Shown here one piece after another: positions 35,385-44,156 of a DNA stretch of 64,000 nucleotides. This DNA is from Halobacteriovorax sp. (GTDB lineage: Bacteria; Bdellovibrionota; Bacteriovoracia; Bacteriovoracales; Bacteriovoracaceae): contig JAIFLR010000020.1 of the NCBI GenBank assembly GCA_020048985.1, positions 40,108-104,107 of the forward strand. Direction: 5' to 3'. Within the stretch, counting starts at the first letter, position 1. Every line of letters starts with the position of its first letter. A model generated the notes under the pieces. That model searched no databases. It saw only the letters and a list, made by a program, of their open reading frames with translations, and had not been told where the DNA came from. A program made the position numbers and the translations under genes.

Positions 35385-35915
35385 TTAGACACTAAGAATT
35401 TTCTCATATTCTTTCAGTACGAGGTCACTTACTTTGGGCAAACCGAATTTGGGGTCATTCGCTGGAAAAGCCTCCGTTTTTCCAGTGGGCGTGTACCCTC
35501 GGCGCTCATAAAAAGCTACGAGTTCGGTTCTGGAAGGGATGACGGTGAAACGTATGCGGCTCAGACCGCGGGCCTTGGCAATACTCTCAACATGCTTTAA
35601 AAGAATTTTTCCTAGTCCCTTGCCTTGAAGCTTAGGCTCCACTGTTAGCATCCCAAAGTAGAGTGTATCCGGAGCTTCCTGAATCAGATGCACACTGCCG
35701 ATAAGTTGTTGAGAAATTTCATCAAAAGCCATTTCAATTTGATGATCGGGAGTTTGCATAATATCGCTCAAACTTTCTGCATCAGTGCGCTGCCCACCCA
35801 GAATGCTCGCCTCAGTAGTCCACCCTTGTTCAGCATATTCCCCGCGATAAGCAGAGTTGACTAAATGAGCAAGTTCCTGGGCCTGTAAGAGAGTTGCTGT
35901 TTGAAATCGGATCAT
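35385..35915 (-). CDS. GNAT-family N-acetyltransferase
   Basis: A 176-residue GNAT domain that transfers an acetyl group from acetyl-CoA. The acetyl-CoA-binding motif A is TVEPKLQGKGLGKILLKHVE (QxxGxG), and motif B is RTELVAFYERRGYTPTGKTEAF. The length and the RRGY-x-PTGKTE end match uncharacterised single-domain GNATs. Substrate unknown. Its start lies 45 bases from that of the divergent HAD gene, so they may share a control region. Confidence 0.88.
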   Translation of the reverse strand: MIRFQTATLLQAQELAHLVNSAYRGEYAEQGWTTEASILGGQRTDAESLSDIMQTPDHQIEMAFDEISQQLIGSVHLIQEAPDTLYFGMLTVEPKLQGKGLGKILLKHVESIAKARGLSRIRFTVIPSRTELVAFYERRGYTPTGKTEAFPANDPKFGLPKVSDLVLKEYEKILSV

Positions 35916-35959
35916 GGCTTCATGATAGTCAATTTGAGAATAATGAGTAAAATGAATTT

Positions 35960-36607
35960 ATGAGAAATTTGAAAGGTTTTATTTTTGATATGGATGGTGT
36001 GGTAGTGGATAATCATGGTTACCACTTCCAGGCCTGGATGGAGTTTTCAGCAAAATATAAGTTTGAACTGAATGAGAAAATCTATCGGGAAACATTCAAT
36101 GGAAAAACCAATAAAGATCTTTTTAGAATGATCTTTGGAAATATTTCTCAAGACCAGATGGACGCTTACGCTAATGAAAAAGAGTCCAATTATCAGAAAC
36201 TCTATGAGGCCGACATGAAGCCTCTTAAAGGATTGATCGATTTCCTGGAATATTTAAACCACCATAAATATAAAGTAGCGTTAGGGACATCTGCTCCCAC
36301 TTCAAACGTGGATTTCACACTGGATAAACTTTTCCTGAGAAAATACTTTCACGCTATCGTTGACGGCCCACAGGTCAATCGAGGAAAACCTGATCCAGAA
36401 GTCTATCTTAGATGTGCCACGATGTTGGATCTCGATCCTAAGAACTGTGTGGTTTTTGAGGACTCTCTTGCGGGCCTTGAATCTGGAAAAAGAGCAGAGT
36501 GTGAAATCGTGGGCGTGGCGACATCTCACCAGAGCTATGAGCTAAAGCCGCTGACTGAAAAAATTATTCATGATTTTACGGAAGCGAGAAGTCTACTTCG
36601 GATCTAG
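35960..36607 (+). CDS. HAD-family hydrolase, beta-phosphoglucomutase-like
   Basis: Motif I FDMDGVVVDN contains the nucleophile Asp and the second Asp typical of phosphatases and phosphomutases. A helical cap with the family pattern GKTNKDLFRMIFG follows. Motif II is GTSAPTSN, Lys lies in NRGKPDPEVYL, and motif III/IV is VVFEDSLAGLESGKRA. This is the beta-PGM/YqaB-like subfamily acting on sugar phosphates. The exact substrate is not decidable. The last 15 bases overlap the convergent gene. Confidence 0.88.
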   Translation: MRNLKGFIFDMDGVVVDNHGYHFQAWMEFSAKYKFELNEKIYRETFNGKTNKDLFRMIFGNISQDQMDAYANEKESNYQKLYEADMKPLKGLIDFLEYLNHHKYKVALGTSAPTSNVDFTLDKLFLRKYFHAIVDGPQVNRGKPDPEVYLRCATMLDLDPKNCVVFEDSLAGLESGKRAECEIVGVATSHQSYELKPLTEKIIHDFTEARSLLRI

Positions 36608-37357
36608 CTGCTTTTTGACATTTAAATAAACTTCTTTCACGTTTACTTTGGCATGAGTCTTTTCAAGGCTTGAGTACATTGTGACTAAAGCGATCCCAAG
36701 ATACAGAAAATCCGTGGAGATTTTTACTTTTTTCTCCAACATGAAGTCCGCTACTTTCAAAAATGATTCCTTGAAACCTTCAAGTTCAAATGACATTTCG
36801 GCCGTGAGTGAAGCACCGAAATGGGATTTAAAAAGTTCAGCAAGAATCTTTCTGTCTGCTTCTGGCCATTCATTTGAGGTGAGCCCGGAATTGATTAGAC
36901 CCTGATGAAAGAGCTTTTCATCTTCAAAGTAGAAGCCATCATAGATTTCTTTTAGACCATTAGAAAACTCAGGACTAAATTTTGTCCACATGGCGGATGG
37001 CTTAAAGTTCAGTAGGTCTTTATCGAGTTCAAAATGAGACGGACTAAGGTCGAGAAAAAGGCCATGGGGGGAGAGCAGTTGGGCGAAGTAGATTGTGAGA
37101 ATCTTTTCCGCCGCCATTTTTTGGCCTTGAAGGGTGTGGTTTTTTTCCAAATGCGTAACGAAATTCACCTTAAACGGGGCCAGAAATGCGCCCTGCAAGT
37201 CAAATAATTCAGCATATCCTTCTTTTTGAATGATACGGCGGGACAGTTTTGGGATCTCGGAGGCCAGCACATTCCATTCAACTGCTTCAAATAGCACTGT
37301 CGGGACATGCTTTAGCAACTCTTTAAGAACTCCGGGCAAAATTCTCATAAAAAACAT
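36593..37357 (-). CDS. Conserved-looking protein of unknown function (254 aa)
   Basis: A cytosolic protein with no signal peptide and no motif I recognise. It is mostly helical, with alternating hydrophobic/charged blocks (AEKILTIYFAQLLSPHGLFL, FKESFLKVADFMLEKKVKI) and a C-terminal helix LGIALVTMYSSLEKTH. There is no strong ribosome site before the ATG at 37357. Gene-like codon use and tight convergent overlap with the HAD gene support it as real. Confidence 0.6.
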   Translation of the reverse strand: MFFMRILPGVLKELLKHVPTVLFEAVEWNVLASEIPKLSRRIIQKEGYAELFDLQGAFLAPFKVNFVTHLEKNHTLQGQKMAAEKILTIYFAQLLSPHGLFLDLSPSHFELDKDLLNFKPSAMWTKFSPEFSNGLKEIYDGFYFEDEKLFHQGLINSGLTSNEWPEADRKILAELFKSHFGASLTAEMSFELEGFKESFLKVADFMLEKKVKISTDFLYLGIALVTMYSSLEKTHAKVNVKEVYLNVKKQLDPK

Positions 37358-37401
37358 AGTTTGATTATGCTACACTCGGTGAAACATTCGCTAGGGATTA
37401 A

Positions 37402-38781
37402 ATGAGAAAAATTCTTATAGCAGGCGCCAGTGGATTTATTGGGCATGCGTTAATTGATAAATTACTGCAAGAGGAAGACGTCGAGATTGTTGGACTTTCA
37501 CGAAGCCACAAGGATTCTCATCATCCACGATTGACTTGGAAGAAATGTGATCTTTTTTCGCTGAAAGATGCTTCGGACGCGATGGTGGGTTGTGAAACCG
37601 CTTATTACCTCGTTCATTCGATGCTACCTTCTGCTTCATTATCTCAGGGAACCTTCTACGATTTTGATTTAATTATGGCCGACAATTTTGTCAGAGCAGC
37701 ACTTAGACATAATCTTAGTCACATCATTTATCTGGGGGGAATGATCCCGCCGGCAACTGACCTTTCCTGGCATTTAAAAAGCCGACTGGAAGTTGAAGAA
37801 ACGTTTAAGAGTTCTCCCATTAAAACGACGGTACTGAGGGCAGGGTTGATTATTGGCCCTCACGGTTCTTCCTTCACCATATTAGAGCGGCTGATTAGAC
37901 GCCTGCCGATTATGATTTGTCCTGCATGGACTAAAACTCTCTCCCAGCCTGTTGCCCTTAGGGACATTATCAAGGCGCTTGAGAGAGCTTTTCATGATGA
38001 GAAAATCCAGGGCAAGGTTTATGACATGGGTGGGCCGGAGATTGTGACTTACCAAGGCTTGATTCAGAAGGCCGGTCGTCAAATTAAGAAGAGCAGTACC
38101 CTCATCACTCTGAATATTATTCCGCTTTCTCTTTCTCGTTTCTGGGTTTCACTAGTAACGGGAGTCCCTAAAAAGTTGGTTTATCCTCTCGTGCTAAGTT
38201 TACGCTACCAGATGCTGGCCGCAGCTGAGCGGGCCTGGCCCTATCCTGAGGATTTAAATACGCCCCTTGATGAAGCCCTTCAATTGTCTTTGCATGATGA
38301 TCCTATAAAAAAATTCAGCGGCCACGTTCCTGAAGAAAAGGACGTTAGATCCATTCAGCGTTTGGTGCTTCCGCCTGGGCGAAATGCCGAGTGGGTGGCA
38401 ACAGAGTATTTTGATTGGCTCTCAACTTTTTTTTCGACACTGATAAAGGTCCAGCTCGAAGGGGACAGATGTACATTTTATTTTTTCGATCCTTCGATAA
38501 AATTACTGATTCTTCAAAAAAGCCAGGAGCGTAGTACACCTGACAGACAGTTGCTTTATATTGTTGGTGGGCTGCTTTCTGCCAAGCAGGAGCGCGGTAG
38601 ATTGGAATTTCGTGAAGTCTTGGATCGAAAATATGTCATGGCGGCTATTCATGAATTCAGGCCGGCACTCCCGTGGTTTATTTACAGATGGTCTCAGGCG
38701 ATTATTCACCTCATTGTGATGAAAGCATTTGGTGACCATTTAAAGTGGCATGTAATCTCAAATAAAAAGGTTCTTGTATGA
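37402..38781 (+). CDS. NAD(P)-binding SDR-like protein with C-terminal DUF2867-type domain
   Basis: The N-terminal Rossmann domain (residues about 1-290) begins ILIAGASGFIGHALI, the atypical/extended SDR nucleotide-binding motif, with YYLVHSM where typical enzymes have the catalytic Tyr region. The remaining 160 residues resemble DUF2867, a START-like domain often fused to such SDRs. Substrate unknown; quinone, lipid or isoprenoid chemistry has been suggested for relatives. AGGGATTAA precedes the ATG. It overlaps the next, paralogous gene by four bases (ATGA). Confidence 0.8.
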   Translation: MRKILIAGASGFIGHALIDKLLQEEDVEIVGLSRSHKDSHHPRLTWKKCDLFSLKDASDAMVGCETAYYLVHSMLPSASLSQGTFYDFDLIMADNFVRAALRHNLSHIIYLGGMIPPATDLSWHLKSRLEVEETFKSSPIKTTVLRAGLIIGPHGSSFTILERLIRRLPIMICPAWTKTLSQPVALRDIIKALERAFHDEKIQGKVYDMGGPEIVTYQGLIQKAGRQIKKSSTLITLNIIPLSLSRFWVSLVTGVPKKLVYPLVLSLRYQMLAAAERAWPYPEDLNTPLDEALQLSLHDDPIKKFSGHVPEEKDVRSIQRLVLPPGRNAEWVATEYFDWLSTFFSTLIKVQLEGDRCTFYFFDPSIKLLILQKSQERSTPDRQLLYIVGGLLSAKQERGRLEFREVLDRKYVMAAIHEFRPALPWFIYRWSQAIIHLIVMKAFGDHLKWHVISNKKVLV

Positions 38782-39812
38782 AAGTTTTAGTTACTGGTGC
38801 GAATGGTTTTGTAGGCCATGCTCTGATAAATCGTTTACTCGAAAGTGGGCATGAAGTGACAGCACTTGTTCGTTCAATCAAACAAATCAAACATACTTCA
38901 AAAAAAGTTCATTGGATCGAAGGTGATATTCTACTTCCTGATGGCCTACCTAAACTCAAAAAAATGGATAAGGCATTTTACCTTATTCATGGTTTGAAAG
39001 AAGGAAGTCAGGTTTTTGAAAATCAAGAAGCCGTATCGGCCGTGAATTTTATTAATTGGATCAGACCTACAGGAGCATCCCTTATTTATCTAGGTGGTCT
39101 GGGTCCCAGAAATGTCCCTCTTTCTCCTCATTTACGCAGTCGTCACCTGACGGGAGCAATTTTGGGAGCTAGTGGCATTCCTACCACTGAATTTAGAGCA
39201 AGCATTGTTATGGGTGAGGGATCACTCTCTTTTGAAATGGTTAAAGCACTGTCAGAGCGCTTACCTTTCAGACCTCTGTTCGCTCTTTTGGATCAGCCTT
39301 GTCAGCCTCTGGCTTTGCAAGATTTACTAAAGTATCTTGAAGCCGCTATGGAGCGAGAACAAAAAGGTTACGAGATCTTTGAAATTGGTGGGCCAGACGT
39401 TGCGACATACGGCGAGCTCCTTGACTTGTATGTTGAGCTCGCGGGCCTAAAAAGAAAAAAAATAAAAATCCCAGAAGTAGAACTTAAAGTTCTGATGAAA
39501 GTGATGGAATACACCATCCCTGAGCACGCCAATGCTGGAAAAAAACTTGCAGAGAGTTTGGAACACCCAACCGTTGTGACCAACGCAGATGCATTGGTGG
39601 CGTTTCCAGATATTAAGCCTGAACCCCTAAGGGTAGCGATGGATGTTGCCCGGTCTGGTTCCAAAACGCATTATGCGACTTTGTGGGAGAAAGATTTTTT
39701 ACGTATTCTTCTTTCCGATAAACTGCTCACGCAATCAGGTCTTCTTTCTCCCGATCTGTTGAAGAATTTGGAGAAAGTAGGAAAATTAAAAGATCTACTA
39801 TCAAAGAGATAA
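38778..39812 (+). CDS. NAD(P)-binding SDR-like protein, paralogue of the preceding gene
   Basis: The start MKVLVTGANGFVGHALINRL aligns directly with the preceding protein, and both share IYLGG (about residue 105) and EIGGPDVATYGELLD. It lacks the C-terminal START-like domain and has instead a short helical tail (LLSPDLLKNLEKVGKLKDLL). The ATGA overlap means the two are translated together and may work as a pair. It ends one base before murI. No catalytic Tyr-x-x-x-Lys is evident, so a binding or reductase role is uncertain. Confidence 0.8.
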   Translation: MKVLVTGANGFVGHALINRLLESGHEVTALVRSIKQIKHTSKKVHWIEGDILLPDGLPKLKKMDKAFYLIHGLKEGSQVFENQEAVSAVNFINWIRPTGASLIYLGGLGPRNVPLSPHLRSRHLTGAILGASGIPTTEFRASIVMGEGSLSFEMVKALSERLPFRPLFALLDQPCQPLALQDLLKYLEAAMEREQKGYEIFEIGGPDVATYGELLDLYVELAGLKRKKIKIPEVELKVLMKVMEYTIPEHANAGKKLAESLEHPTVVTNADALVAFPDIKPEPLRVAMDVARSGSKTHYATLWEKDFLRILLSDKLLTQSGLLSPDLLKNLEKVGKLKDLLSKR

Positions 39813-39813
39813 T

Positions 39814-40605
39814 ATGAGAAAAGCGATAGGTATTTTTGATTCTGGACTAGGTGGGCTGACTGTTTTAAAAGTATTGGCCCAAAGATTCCCGAATGAATCG
39901 TTTTGTTACTTAGGTGATATTGCGCGACTACCTTATGGCAACAAATCTCCTGAAACAATCAGACGTTATGGTTTACAAATTCTTGCTTTTCTCAAAAACC
40001 AAAACGTGAAGGCCATAATCATTGCCTGTAATTCGGCTTCTACTGTTTTTCTGGGGGAAAAAGAATTTGAGGGAATCCCCTTATTGAACGTGATTGAGCC
40101 AGGAGCAGCTGCTGCACTGGCAGTGACAACTGATGATAAAATAGCGGTCCTTGGAACATCGGCCACAATCAGGTCTCATGCTTACCGGGACACTCTCAAG
40201 AGCATGGCGCCTGGGGTGGAAGTGATTGAGCAGGCCTGCCCTTTGTTAGTCCCGTTAGTTGAAGAGGGCATGGTGGATGACACGATAACCGAACAAATTG
40301 CCCGACGATACCTGTCGGAAATTAAGAGCAAAAATTTTTCGACCGTGATCCTGGGTTGCACCCATTATCCAGTCATCAAAACGGATCTGATTAAGGTTTT
40401 GGGCGAAGATGTTAAGCTTGTAGAGTCAGGGGACGCCCTGGCCGATGAGCTAAAGGCTTTATATCAGGACAATATTCTCATTCCTGATGTCGGTACCCGA
40501 CAAATCAGGGTGTGCATTACTGACCTGACTGATCACTTTGAGAGACTTGCTCATAAGCTGATGTTTCCTGAACCGATTACAGATTTAGAACGAGTAGTTC
40601 TTTAA
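39814..40605 (+). CDS. murI: Glutamate racemase
   Basis: Converts L-glutamate to D-glutamate for peptidoglycan. The two catalytic cysteines are in IIACNSAST and LGCTHYP, and the start GIFDSGLGGLTVLKVL plus GDIARLPYGNKS are diagnostic. At 263 residues it has the normal length. The ATG lies one base after the stop of the SDR gene, so it is expressed as the third gene of that run. No regulatory site is visible. Confidence 0.96.
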   Translation: MRKAIGIFDSGLGGLTVLKVLAQRFPNESFCYLGDIARLPYGNKSPETIRRYGLQILAFLKNQNVKAIIIACNSASTVFLGEKEFEGIPLLNVIEPGAAAALAVTTDDKIAVLGTSATIRSHAYRDTLKSMAPGVEVIEQACPLLVPLVEEGMVDDTITEQIARRYLSEIKSKNFSTVILGCTHYPVIKTDLIKVLGEDVKLVESGDALADELKALYQDNILIPDVGTRQIRVCITDLTDHFERLAHKLMFPEPITDLERVVL

Positions 40606-40665
40606 ATATTCCTCAGGTCGCCAATTCAAATTCCGATAGGAAGGTGAATGACCAGAGGAGAATCC

Positions 40666-41130
40666 ATGTCTGATGATAAAAAAGTAGTCGATTTTAGCCA
40701 GAAAAGAAAAGAATCCATCGAACAAAAACGTCGATCATTTGAGCGAGTTGTGTTCCAGGAATTTCTTGGCGTTTATACCGTCGTAGATGACCAGGGCTCA
40801 AGTTTCCCTATTAAACTAATCGATATTTCAGGTGATGGCTGCCAGCTGCAGCTTCCGTTTAGCCTTAAGGCCAAAAACCAGTTTAAATCTGGAACAGAAG
40901 TGTCGTTGAAACTTTATTTTACCAAAGGGACATATCTTCCAGCGGTGGTAACTGTTCGACACGCATCTGAATATATTGACCAGCAGGGTGACGCTTGGTT
41001 GCGTTTGGGTGGGGAATTCGACACAAGCCTTCCTAGTTTTCAGGCCCTTTCTCATTTTATCCAATTCATCTATCAATACGCTGAATTTTCATGCCTAGAT
41101 AAGGGTGAGAGTAAGGTTTACTTCCTTTAA
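40666..41130 (+). CDS. PilZ-domain protein
   Basis: Residues about 15-120 fit a PilZ domain, the common cyclic-di-GMP receptor: an Arg-rich segment (KRRSFERVVF), then LIDISGDGCQLQLP in place of D/NxSxxG, and later WLRLGGEF. The first motif is a variant of RxxxR, so nucleotide binding should be tested. The ATG at 40666 follows GAGGAG; another ATG 18 bases upstream also has AGGAAGG and would add six residues. A strong hairpin follows the gene. Confidence 0.75.
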   Translation: MSDDKKVVDFSQKRKESIEQKRRSFERVVFQEFLGVYTVVDDQGSSFPIKLIDISGDGCQLQLPFSLKAKNQFKSGTEVSLKLYFTKGTYLPAVVTVRHASEYIDQQGDAWLRLGGEFDTSLPSFQALSHFIQFIYQYAEFSCLDKGESKVYFL

Positions 41131-41163
41131 CCGTCGCCCTCTTAAAAGTTTTTTGTTAATATG

Positions 41164-41189
41164 AAGACCTCCTTTGGAGGTCTTTTTTT
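41164..41189 (+). terminator. Terminator whose 3' arm carries the next gene's ribosome site
   Basis: AAGACCTCC at 41164-41172 pairs with GGAGGTCTT at 41176-41184 around TTT, followed by T to 41189. The next start codon, ATG at 41190, touches the T run, and GGAGG in the 3' arm is its only ribosome site. Confidence 0.85.
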
Positions 41190-42485
41190 ATGAAGTTGGC
41201 GATACTTGGTTCATCCCCTTTGGCCCTGGAAGCTGCCCTGAGATTTCATCTCCATGGGGCATCTTTGACGTGGTTTAATGCGCCAGAAATTGAATATGAA
41301 GAATACTTCGCCCGCCATTTTCAGGCGGCGACCTATATTTCTGAAACAGGTCTGAATTTCTTGAAAGAATCGGGCAAAACTTATTCTGCAGATTCTGCAG
41401 TTAATTTTGATTACTGGAAGAATAACTATTTTCTCCCACTAGCTGAAATGATGATGCGTGAGCAGAAAGTCCGCACTCACGATGTCGTGAGCGTGACAAA
41501 AAGGTATCTGGCACCTTCAGAAACGTTAGAGAAGAGAACTCGCTTTCTGGATCTCTTCCGGGTTATGTTTCAGGTAAATCCTCAAGAGTTTATTAAAGAG
41601 CAGCAGATAACGAATCCTGAAGCGTATGAGAGACTTTCCAAAGAGTTGGTTGACTCCCTTCAGAAGAATCTGGAAATGTATGAGGATTTTGATCTCGTCT
41701 TAGATTTAAGAAGACCTTCTGAGTCCGCCTCGGTCTCTGTGACTGGGAGAGCTCTAGGCGAAGGCCGAGTCTCAAAGGATCAGCTTAAGTACGGCATTGA
41801 AGCCTTAAAACTTGCACGTGAAATTAATCTTGATGCAAACGACGTCCGTGAAGTGGCACTTGTTGGCTCCGGCCCTCTGGCAGCAGAAATACTGATGACA
41901 TTAACCGAGTGGTTAAAAGACCTACGTTCCCGTTTGTTTATCGTAAGTGAAGAAGCCTGGCCGTTTCAAAAATATCTGGAAGAGGGCGATGCTAGGAGTG
42001 TTACCGAGCTAAAAGAGCTCTTTGAATATTTCAATCAAGAATTTCAAATCGAAGTGAACGAATTCCACCATAAACTTCGCGAGTGGCAAGAGTTAGATGA
42101 TTTTGTTCAGGCCAAAATGTCAAAGCCAGTAGAACCCATACCGAGACTGGTTTTCTTCTCTGGGCATAATGCAACTGCAGTTGATCAGCTGTTAGATAAA
42201 CGAAGACTCTTTCTTACTTTAGAAAAACCGGATTTTAGAGAGGGACTCAGACAACCTGAAAACAATCCGCTTGAATTAAAAACGATCGGAGTGGACCGAA
42301 TTCTAGTTGCGAATAAAATGCAGAAGCCAAAAATCGAAACTCATCTGGCCGGTCAAGAAGTGGGTCACTTTGATGTTGATTTGGATCTTCCCAATATGGC
42401 GCGGGCCTGGTCAAAAGACCTCGAGAAATTGAAAGGTATTGAAAATGAAATTTTTAAATTGTTTAGCCCTGCTGATTCTCATTAG
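41190..42485 (+). CDS. Rossmann-type protein of unknown function (431 aa)
   Basis: The N-terminus (MKLAILGSSPLALEAALRF) and a second segment (VREVALVGSGPLAAEILM, about residue 220) both look like dinucleotide-binding Rossmann strands. This is a two-domain layout seen in flavin- or NAD-dependent oxidoreductases. The second has GSGPLA rather than GxGxxG. The remainder is helical, with no catalytic motif I can name. The gene overlaps the next lipoprotein gene by 41 bases and is probably cotranscribed with it. Translation is likely limited by the hairpin holding its ribosome site. Confidence 0.7.
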   Translation: MKLAILGSSPLALEAALRFHLHGASLTWFNAPEIEYEEYFARHFQAATYISETGLNFLKESGKTYSADSAVNFDYWKNNYFLPLAEMMMREQKVRTHDVVSVTKRYLAPSETLEKRTRFLDLFRVMFQVNPQEFIKEQQITNPEAYERLSKELVDSLQKNLEMYEDFDLVLDLRRPSESASVSVTGRALGEGRVSKDQLKYGIEALKLAREINLDANDVREVALVGSGPLAAEILMTLTEWLKDLRSRLFIVSEEAWPFQKYLEEGDARSVTELKELFEYFNQEFQIEVNEFHHKLREWQELDDFVQAKMSKPVEPIPRLVFFSGHNATAVDQLLDKRRLFLTLEKPDFREGLRQPENNPLELKTIGVDRILVANKMQKPKIETHLAGQEVGHFDVDLDLPNMARAWSKDLEKLKGIENEIFKLFSPADSH

Positions 42486-43161
42486 TTGCAGCAGTACTGG
42501 CGAAAAACAAGATATGGATCAGTCCTCGAGCTACAGAACATCTGGAGTGGAGCAGTTTTTTATTGCAGAACTCCCGACTTGGGCGAACTTTTCTTCAGAG
42601 GGAAGCTGTTTTAAATCAAACTCTTTCATCTATTTAAATTTCCCCAAAATTAAAGAATCCTATCAACTCACCTACCACCAGATGATAGAGCTTCAGGCCC
42701 AGTATAATGAACGACTTGAGAATTATTACCGATCAACTGCTGTTCGTTTTTTAAAACCGATGGAAGAGGCCAGCTTCTTCACTAATACCTTGGAGCAAGT
42801 GAGAGGGGGAGTTCGCAGCCTTAAGCTTCCTGAGGTTAAAGAAGCGGAAGTGATTTGGCTGGAAAGCTATAGTGTTGAAGAACTTAAAAAACTGGTGAAG
42901 TCTGAGCGCTTTAGCCAAAAGCTTCCGATCCTTTTCAGTAGCTGCCATTCCAAACAAAGTCTTAATCAGTGGATAGAGCAGGAGCAGTTGGAGGACGCCG
43001 GTTTTTTCACTCTAAGCGCCGAGTGGCTGAGTCCCTATTCGAGTATCGGTGAATTGCGAGCGGGACTCAAAATTGAACTCGCCGAAGTTTTAGGGAAGAA
43101 CATCAAATTACATATGAACTCATTTCTAAATAAAAAAACTAACGAATTGATTTTACCATAA
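42445..43161 (+). CDS. Lipoprotein of unknown function (238 aa)
   Basis: The ATG at 42445 begins MKFLNCLALLILISCSS, a signal peptide with lipobox, with AAAGG nine bases upstream. The mature region is mixed alpha/beta with two further Cys (GSCFKSN, SSCHSKQ). No family recognised. It starts inside the preceding gene and ends ten bases before the cyclophilin gene, so the three form a likely operon. Confidence 0.75.
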   Translation: MKFLNCLALLILISCSSTGEKQDMDQSSSYRTSGVEQFFIAELPTWANFSSEGSCFKSNSFIYLNFPKIKESYQLTYHQMIELQAQYNERLENYYRSTAVRFLKPMEEASFFTNTLEQVRGGVRSLKLPEVKEAEVIWLESYSVEELKKLVKSERFSQKLPILFSSCHSKQSLNQWIEQEQLEDAGFFTLSAEWLSPYSSIGELRAGLKIELAEVLGKNIKLHMNSFLNKKTNELILP

Positions 43162-43171
43162 GGAGAAAAAG

Positions 43172-43711
43172 ATGTTTGGAATGATGAAAAAAGACTTGGT
43201 TGATTACAAAGAAGAAGTGAAAGGCCTGACTGCAGTTTTTAAAACAACTATGGGTGACTTTGAGATTGAACTTAATGTGAAAGAAGCTCCTCTGACTGTT
43301 TGGAATTTTGTAAATCTTGCTGAAGGTCGCCAACCAACAGTTAAAGAAGGTCCTTATTATAACGGACTTGTTTTTCACCGAGTGATTCGTGGTTTTATGA
43401 TTCAAGGTGGATGCCCTGAAGGTTCTGGCCGCGGCGGTCCTGGTTACCGTTTTGCTGATGAATTTAACAGAAACCTTACCCACTCTGGGGAAGGAATCCT
43501 TTCTATGGCCAATGCTGGTCCTGGAACAAATGGCTCTCAGTTTTTCATCACTCTTGGAGCAACTCCTCATCTTGATGGTCGCCACACCGTATTTGGTAAA
43601 GTGACTAAAGGCATGGATGTCGTGAAAAAAATTGGTGACACTCCAGTAGGTGCTGGGGATCGTCCGAAGACTGATGTTGTGATTAATTCTGTCGAAATTA
43701 AACGCGCTTAA
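43172..43711 (+). CDS. Cyclophilin-type peptidyl-prolyl isomerase
   Basis: Catalyses cis-trans isomerisation of prolyl bonds. The cyclophilin core is intact: NFVNLAEG, YYNGLVFHRVIRGFMIQGG with the catalytic Arg, GPGYRFADEF, GILSMANAGPGTNGSQFFIT, and the HLDGRHTVFGKV end. At 179 residues without a signal peptide it should be cytosolic, like PpiB. AAGGAG precedes the ATG. It is probably the last gene of the run starting at 41190. Confidence 0.95.
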   Translation: MFGMMKKDLVDYKEEVKGLTAVFKTTMGDFEIELNVKEAPLTVWNFVNLAEGRQPTVKEGPYYNGLVFHRVIRGFMIQGGCPEGSGRGGPGYRFADEFNRNLTHSGEGILSMANAGPGTNGSQFFITLGATPHLDGRHTVFGKVTKGMDVVKKIGDTPVGAGDRPKTDVVINSVEIKRA

Positions 43712-43769
43712 TTTTTGAATATTCTGGGCCTGTGGAAACACAGGTCTAGAACCTGACCTTTTTGATTCA

Positions 43770-43796
43770 TAAAGATTTTAAGTTTTTTTCCGATAA
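43770..43796 (+). promoter_or_regulatory. Sigma-28 (FliA) promoter
   Basis: TAAAGATT at 43770-43777 and TCCGATAA at 43789-43796 are exactly 11 bases apart. This agrees with the FliA consensus TAAAGTTT-N11-GCCGATAA in all but two or three positions. The predicted transcript start is within a few bases of the next ATG. Confidence 0.6.
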
Positions 43797-43801
43797 ATTT
43801 G

Positions 43802-44155
43802 ATGATGATTATACGAAGACAGGAAATTAATATTCAGTTTTTGGCTTTGCAGGTCTTGAGGACTTGCCCTCGCGATCAGGGACCAGATTTCATTTTAGGA
43901 TTCACTAGTTTCACGGAATGTTTTTTTCAAGACCTGGATTTTTGTTCAGATGCCTTCACGAACAGAGATGGTACCTTTGAAGTTGATATCGTCGTAGTAA
44001 TGGATCTGTCCCTGGGCACTTTACAATCTTTTTTTAATCAACTTCCTCTTGAGCACAGAAAAAACTATTGGCTAGGAGTTATTGCTGCTGCGAAAAAGTC
44101 AGAAGAAATTTTAAAATTTGCTTTTGAAGTCAAAACCACGAATGAAGCAGCTTAA
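43802..44155 (+). CDS. Unknown small protein under a flagellar-type promoter (117 aa)
   Basis: A soluble protein with no signal peptide and no motif I recognise. It is mixed beta/alpha (IIRRQEINIQFLALQVLRTC, TFEVDIVVVMDLS) and ends in a helix. There is no ribosome site before ATG 43802 or 43805, and the sigma-28 -10 box ends five bases upstream, so the message could be leaderless. The promoter suggests a link to motility. It ends two bases from recJ, which is convergent. Confidence 0.6.
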   Translation: MMIIRRQEINIQFLALQVLRTCPRDQGPDFILGFTSFTECFFQDLDFCSDAFTNRDGTFEVDIVVVMDLSLGTLQSFFNQLPLEHRKNYWLGVIAAAKKSEEILKFAFEVKTTNEAA

Positions 44156-44156
44156 C

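Noticed and set aside
43139..43741. 200-codon minus-strand frame over the cyclophilin gene
   Set aside because: It is antisense to a complete, well-conserved cyclophilin; its Ser/Phe/His/Lys-rich composition is typical of a shadow frame.
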